This document shows, piece after piece, positions 34,680 to 38,168 of a stretch of 38,168 nt of DNA. The notes under the pieces are model-generated. The model was not told the DNA's origin. It saw only the letters and a program-made list of their open reading frames with translations, and searched no databases. The stretch comes from an uncultured Dialister sp. (GTDB taxonomy: Bacteria > Bacillota > Negativicutes > Veillonellales > Dialisteraceae). Numbering within the stretch: the first letter of the stretch is position 1; the number at the start of each line of letters is the position of its first letter. The translations under genes and the position numbers were made by a program. The DNA lies in assembly GCA_934193095.1 (NCBI GenBank), contig CAKPUX010000016.1, forward strand, positions 1-38,168. Reading direction: 5' to 3'.

Positions 34680-34894
34680 AAAACTAACAATAAGAGTAGG
34701 TTCAAACTAACAGTATCGATAAAATCTGATTTTTCCATAGATATTTTATACTATTACAACACATAGCCAATCAGAAATATCCTATAGCAGCTGATGCTAA
34801 AGAGCTATTTCTATAACATAATCCAATAGATACCAAAAGCCCCAGTTATATAGAGCCAATAAATATCTATTTTTGAGACATTTCAAAAATGCTT
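34680..34894. other. AT-rich gap between cdiB promoter and cobO side
   Basis: No gene, RNA or terminator recognised. Composition matches the island rather than the core genome. Confidence 0.5.
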
Positions 34895-34916
34895 GCCAAT
34901 GTAGATTGCAAACTAT
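34895..34916 (+). repeat. 22-nt direct repeat, right boundary of the CDI island
   Basis: Same orientation as the copy at 24248-24269, one T/C difference. Sequence to its right returns to core-like GC content, leading into cobO. Confidence 0.8.
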
Positions 34917-35067
34917 GGAAGTCAAGGTGTGAAAGATAAAATCTTCCCTGCTGATCGGGGCACCTCCGCTTCAGCCAACGCCCCACTTTCGCCCAGCGGT
35001 AGGTCGTAGCGAAACACGTCCTGCCTCATTCCTCTTTTTCGCACTTTCTCCTCTTCCCTTCGTATTG

Positions 35068-35073
35068 TATAAT
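35068..35073 (+). promoter_or_regulatory. Possible -10 element for cobO-ptsI
   Basis: TATAAT preceded by TTG, 83 nt before the cobO ATG. No convincing -35. I looked for a cobalamin riboswitch box in the leader and saw none. Confidence 0.35.
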
Positions 35074-35155
35074 AATATAGGCATCAATAGATGGATGATC
35101 TAGCGATTTAACTCATCATTCCTTTGCCTGTCAGATTCCCCTAAGGAGGTCTTTT

Positions 35156-35731
35156 ATGAAAGGATATATCGAAGTCTATACCGGCGACGGAAAAGGGAAA
35201 ACCACCGCTGCCATCGGACTTGCCGTCCGTGCCGTCGGTGCCGGAAAGAAAGTCTGTTTTATTCAGTTTATGAAGTCACTCGCCTATTCCGAGCAGAAGA
35301 TCCTGCAGGGACTTCCGGGCCTGACGCTCATTACTTTGGGTAAACCATATTTCATTGCCAAAGAAGGTATGCTCTCAGAAGAAGAGATCAAAGCCTGGGG
35401 CTCCGCATTGCGCGTCTACCCCGCAGGACATCCGCCGAAAGAATATCGCGACATGGTCCTCAAGGGGATCGAGGATGCGGTCAAAGCAGTCTCCAAAGAC
35501 TATGATCTCGTTGTTTTAGACGAATACAACATGGCTTATTGGTATGACCTTGCGACCGAGGAGGATACGAAGCGCATCCTCGCCGCCAGAAGCCCGGACT
35601 GCGAACTCGTCTTCACGGGAAGAAATGCGCCGAAGATCATTCTTGACGCCGCCGACCTCATCACAGAAATGAAAAAGATCCGGCATTACTACGACAAGGG
35701 CGTGGAATGTCGAAAGGGAATAGAGAATTGA
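35156..35731 (+). CDS. cobO: Corrinoid adenosyltransferase CobO/BtuR
   Basis: Adenosylates cob(I)alamin or cobinamide using ATP, producing the adenosyl forms that CbiZ acts on and that B12 enzymes need. 191 aa, the standard length. The P-loop GDGKGKTT (10-17) directly follows the first strand. Other family motifs are FIQFMKS, VVLDEYNMA and the C-terminal ITEMKKIRHYYDKGVECRKGIE. AAGGAGGT stands 6 nt before the ATG. It lies outside the right island repeat and 71 nt upstream of ptsI in the same direction, so the two may be cotranscribed. Confidence 0.95.
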   Translation: MKGYIEVYTGDGKGKTTAAIGLAVRAVGAGKKVCFIQFMKSLAYSEQKILQGLPGLTLITLGKPYFIAKEGMLSEEEIKAWGSALRVYPAGHPPKEYRDMVLKGIEDAVKAVSKDYDLVVLDEYNMAYWYDLATEEDTKRILAARSPDCELVFTGRNAPKIILDAADLITEMKKIRHYYDKGVECRKGIEN

Positions 35732-35802
35732 AATAAAAAGGCTTGTAGAAACGCCCCTTGAGCCCGATTGATTTACAAATACAAAACGAAAGGATACCAC
35801 CT

Positions 35803-37431
35803 ATGCTTACCATTCATGGCAAAAGTATTTCCGGCATGGTCACGATCGGCCCGCTGCGTGTCTTCCGACACCAGCCGATGGATTTCGCCCGCACAGAGAT
35901 CGAAAAGCCGGAGACCGAAGTCGCACGCTTTGACTCCGCGCGCAATGCAGCCGCTGTCAAGATGAAGGAATTCTACCAGGAAGCCATCTCTCATGTCGGT
36001 CTGGATAACGCTTCTATCTTCAAAGTCTATCAGCAGATGATGACAGACTCTGAATTCGTTGACGCTGTCAAGTCTATCATCCGGAAGCAGAGCGTCAATG
36101 CAGAGTACGCCATCCAGCAGGCAGAGCAAAACTTCACTCGTATCTATGAAGCGGATCCGGATGACTATGTCCATGGCCAGATCGCCGACCTTGCGGAAGT
36201 CGCACGCATCCTGCTCCGCACGCTCCGTCAGAAGCAGGCTCTCTTCTCTTCGGATGAGCCCTGCATCCTCTATGCGGATGACCTCACACCAAGCGAGACC
36301 ATTCAGATGGATACGACAAAGATCTTAGGATTCGTGACGAAGGAAGGCACTCCGACTTCACATACCGCGATCCTCGCCCGTGCGCTCGGCGTCCCTGCAA
36401 TCGTTGCGACCGGAACGGATGTCGATGCCACCCACGATGGGAAGACCGCTGTCATCGATGGCTTCTCCGGCGTTGTCTATCTCGAACCGACACCGGCTAT
36501 CCTCTCCGGTATGAAAGAGAAACAGAGCCAGAGCATCCACCTGAAAGAACTCCTCTTGCAGTTGAAGGGCCTCCCGAGCGAAACGATCGATGGCCACCGC
36601 ATCGAGGTCGCAGCAAACGTTTCCTCTGCCTCCGACCTTTCTGCTGTCCTCAAGAATGACGCGGAAGGCATCGGCCTCTTCCGCAGCGAATTCATCTACA
36701 TGGGCCGTGAAACACTGCCGTCGGAAGAAGAACAATTCAATATCTATAAACTCGCCATCGAGACCATGGCCGGCAAGCGTGTCATCATCCGTACCCTCGA
36801 CATCGGTGCAGACAAAGAAGCCTCCTCTTTCCATCTGCCGAAAGAGGATAATCCGGCGCTCGGTCTGCGCGCGATCCGCATCTCCCTGAAGCGTCCTGAG
36901 ATCTTCAAAGTCCAGCTCCGTGCCATCCTCCGTGCGAGCGCCTATGGCAAAGCAGCCATCATGTTCCCGCTCATTACTTCCGTCTGGGAAGTGTGGAAGG
37001 CGAAGGAGATCCTGACGGAAGTCCAGATGGAGCTCGATAAGAAAGGCATCGCTTACGATAAGCAGATGGAGATCGGCATCATGATCGAGACACCGGCGGC
37101 TGCACTCATCAGCGACAAGCTCGCGAAAGAAGTCGACTTTTTCTCCATCGGTACGAATGACCTCTCGCAGTATACCTTGGTCGTCGACCGCACCAGCCGC
37201 AACCTGACCGATTTCTTCAATCCGCATCATCCTGCCGTCCTAAAGCTCATCCAGATGACGGTAGAAAATGCACACAAAGCCGGCATCTGGGTCGGCATGT
37301 GCGGTGAGCTCGGCAGTGATCTCTCCATCACGGAGACCTTCCTTAAGATGGGCGTCGATGAATTCTCCGTCGCCCCCTACTCCGTACTTCCGCTCCGTCA
37401 GCAGATCCGCGGGATCGACTTGAGAAAATAG
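35803..37431 (+). CDS. ptsI: Phosphoenolpyruvate-protein phosphotransferase (PTS enzyme I)
   Basis: Transfers phosphate from PEP to HPr, starting sugar phosphotransfer. 542 aa, slightly shorter than the usual ~570. The phosphorylated His is H187 in GTPTSHTAILARALGVPAIV. The PEP-binding barrel shows LFRSEFIYMGR, MIETPAA, SIGTNDLSQYT and the catalytic-Cys block MCGELGSD. The ATG at 35803 has GAAAGGA 8 nt upstream; an upstream in-frame TTG at 35758 lacks a site. No ptsH (HPr) gene adjoins it in this window, unlike the common ptsHI operon. Confidence 0.95.
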   Translation: MLTIHGKSISGMVTIGPLRVFRHQPMDFARTEIEKPETEVARFDSARNAAAVKMKEFYQEAISHVGLDNASIFKVYQQMMTDSEFVDAVKSIIRKQSVNAEYAIQQAEQNFTRIYEADPDDYVHGQIADLAEVARILLRTLRQKQALFSSDEPCILYADDLTPSETIQMDTTKILGFVTKEGTPTSHTAILARALGVPAIVATGTDVDATHDGKTAVIDGFSGVVYLEPTPAILSGMKEKQSQSIHLKELLLQLKGLPSETIDGHRIEVAANVSSASDLSAVLKNDAEGIGLFRSEFIYMGRETLPSEEEQFNIYKLAIETMAGKRVIIRTLDIGADKEASSFHLPKEDNPALGLRAIRISLKRPEIFKVQLRAILRASAYGKAAIMFPLITSVWEVWKAKEILTEVQMELDKKGIAYDKQMEIGIMIETPAAALISDKLAKEVDFFSIGTNDLSQYTLVVDRTSRNLTDFFNPHHPAVLKLIQMTVENAHKAGIWVGMCGELGSDLSITETFLKMGVDEFSVAPYSVLPLRQQIRGIDLRK

Positions 37432-37483
37432 CAGGCATCGGGAACATACGGATCCGATTGGGCTCTGCGGTTGGCTCAGTTCC

Positions 37484-37648
37484 TAGGGAAACACTGATTA
37501 AATCGTTGTCTGATTTCATTCTTGGATTTTTATACAGAGCAAGGAATCATCTGACGCGAATACCAATCTATTTAAGGAAGATGATGACGAAGCTATGTAT
37601 AAAAATCCATATGAAATCCGGCTCTGCTATTTAATCAGCGTTTCCCTA
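37484..37648. mobile_element. MITE-like inverted-repeat element (165 bp)
   Basis: The outer arms TAGGGAAACACTGATTAAAT (37484-37503) and ATTTAATCAGCGTTTCCCTA (37629-37648) are inverted repeats with one mismatch. A second, inner pair GATTTCAT...GGATTTTTATACA / TGTATAAAAATCC...ATGAAATC continues the palindrome. The flanking TA on each side would fit a TA target duplication (IS630/Tc1-mariner style). No transposase frame inside. It sits 52 nt after ptsI, between that gene and the next terminator. Confidence 0.75.
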
Positions 37649-37770
37649 AAGTTGCAGAGGGCTGGCGCGGCGAAAAAAGCACCGCGAAGATCTCCAATGA
37701 TCACTTCCGTTCCCTCAACACGTTTTCTCCGTATGCCGCAACAAAAAAGACACACGCGCCAAATGATATG
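37649..37770. other. Short noncoding or decayed stretch
   Basis: A + strand frame is open for about 47 codons from the element's edge to a TAA inside the following stem (through WRGEKSTAKISNDHF), without a start codon. It could be the tail of a gene broken by the element, or chance. No family recognised. Confidence 0.25.
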
Positions 37771-37824
37771 ATCCCCCTAAAGCAGACAAGGTAAATAACC
37801 AAACTGCTTTAGGGGGATTTTTTT
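37771..37824 (+). terminator. Strong terminator-like stem
   Basis: ATCCCCCTAAAGCAG (37771-37785) pairs perfectly with CTGCTTTAGGGGGAT (37804-37818), followed by seven Ts. It may originally have terminated ptsI before the MITE-like insertion pushed it away. Confidence 0.8.
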
Positions 37825-37874
37825 ATGGCCAAACGGTCTGATTTTCAGTATTTGTTTTTCCAAACTTGCTGGCG

Positions 37875-38062
37875 GCGAACAGCATTTCATGCTGTTTGCG
37901 GACGGCAAGTCCACAAGGGATAGACGCACAAGCGTCGCAAGGGGGTGTAGCCACCTTGACGGAACGAAGTGACGAAACATGCTCGGTCGAGCAGTTTTCT
38001 TCTGCTGACCGGGAATGAAGCTCCGCAGGACGCACTACTCTCGACAGAGAGTAGTGCGTCCT
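37875..38062. repeat. Run of four stable hairpins
   Basis: 37875-37899 (GCGAACAGCA / TGCTGTTTGC), 37923-37936 (GACGC-ACAA-GCGTC), 37984-38011 (CGGTC, AGCAG / CTGCT, GACCG) and 38027-38062 (AGGACGCACTACTCTC, loop GACA, a perfect 16-bp complement). No convincing protein is encoded; the small frames here just read through the palindromes. Confidence 0.7.
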
Positions 38063-38110
38063 TTAGGAGCTAAAGGGATTTTATCAGTTCGACAAACTTG
38101 AATTTTCAAA

Positions 38111-38167
38111 TTAGTCTTTGCAAATAACCTTTGAACCTTCACCATCAATTACAATTCCCTGACGGTT
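38111..38167 (-). CDS. C-terminal end of an unidentified protein (partial)
   Basis: The leftward frame entering from the right edge reads NRQGIVIDGEGSKVICKD and stops at TAA 38111-38113. Coding-like but only 18 residues are visible; the family cannot be named and the frame may be fortuitous. Confidence 0.4.
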   Translation of the reverse strand, partial: NRQGIVIDGEGSKVICKD

Positions 38168-38168
38168 G

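Noticed and set aside
34917..35155. Cobalamin riboswitch ahead of cobO
   Set aside because: I searched for the conserved B12-box text and did not see it here or ahead of cbiZ.
37777..38035. Two leftward frames of about 70 codons
   Set aside because: They read through palindromic stems and a terminator; no start signals or protein family features.

Overview
The window looks like chromosome from a diderm Firmicute of the Negativicutes (Veillonellales type, for example the Dialister/Megasphaera/Allisonella group; the genus is a guess). Firmicute signals are the block ruvC-ruvA-ruvB-spoIID-queA-tgt-yajC-secD-secF, SpoIID-type enzymes and strong AAGGAG ribosome binding sites. The outer membrane is shown by a complete two-partner secretion locus whose TpsB protein is an outer-membrane barrel. 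Most of the core sequence is moderately GC-rich. The secretion locus at 24.2-34.9 kb is visibly more AT-rich.

Layout. 1-59 is the first codons of a leftward membrane protein. 299-2322 holds a divergent pair: cbiZ (cobamide remodelling) and a zeta-toxin-like kinase with no antitoxin beside it. 2598-5044 has queG and an alanine/glycine:cation symporter. From 5338 to 24114 everything runs leftward: dedA-like TVP38, cca, a PASTA-bearing penicillin-binding protein, fhs-folD (one-carbon metabolism), ruvC, ruvA, ruvB, two tandem spoIID paralogues, queA, tgt, yajC, a 5-formyl-THF cyclo-ligase, secD and secF. 35156-37431 carries cobO and ptsI, rightward. The right end holds a MITE-like inverted-repeat element, a strong terminator and a run of hairpins.

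The most interesting part is 24248-34916: a contact-dependent inhibition locus in the order cdiB-cdiA-cdiI, followed by an orphan, promoterless fragment of a second cdiA. The last ~180 residues of the 2489-aa CdiA resemble colicin M (a lipid II-cleaving toxin), and the candidate immunity protein has one N-terminal membrane anchor with an extracytoplasmic domain, as expected for protection against a toxin acting in the periplasm. A 22-nt direct repeat with one mismatch lies on both sides of the locus, between dedA and cobO, suggesting an inserted island.

A second theme is a family of modular intergenic repeats in 2.3-16.2 kb: heptanucleotide arrays, GAACC-rich 7- and 9-nt arrays and a GC hairpin. 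Two near-complete copies lie directly upstream of queG and queA and are open in frame with both genes. The queuosine genes queA, tgt and queG are linked biochemically to cbiZ and cobO because QueG uses a cobalamin cofactor.
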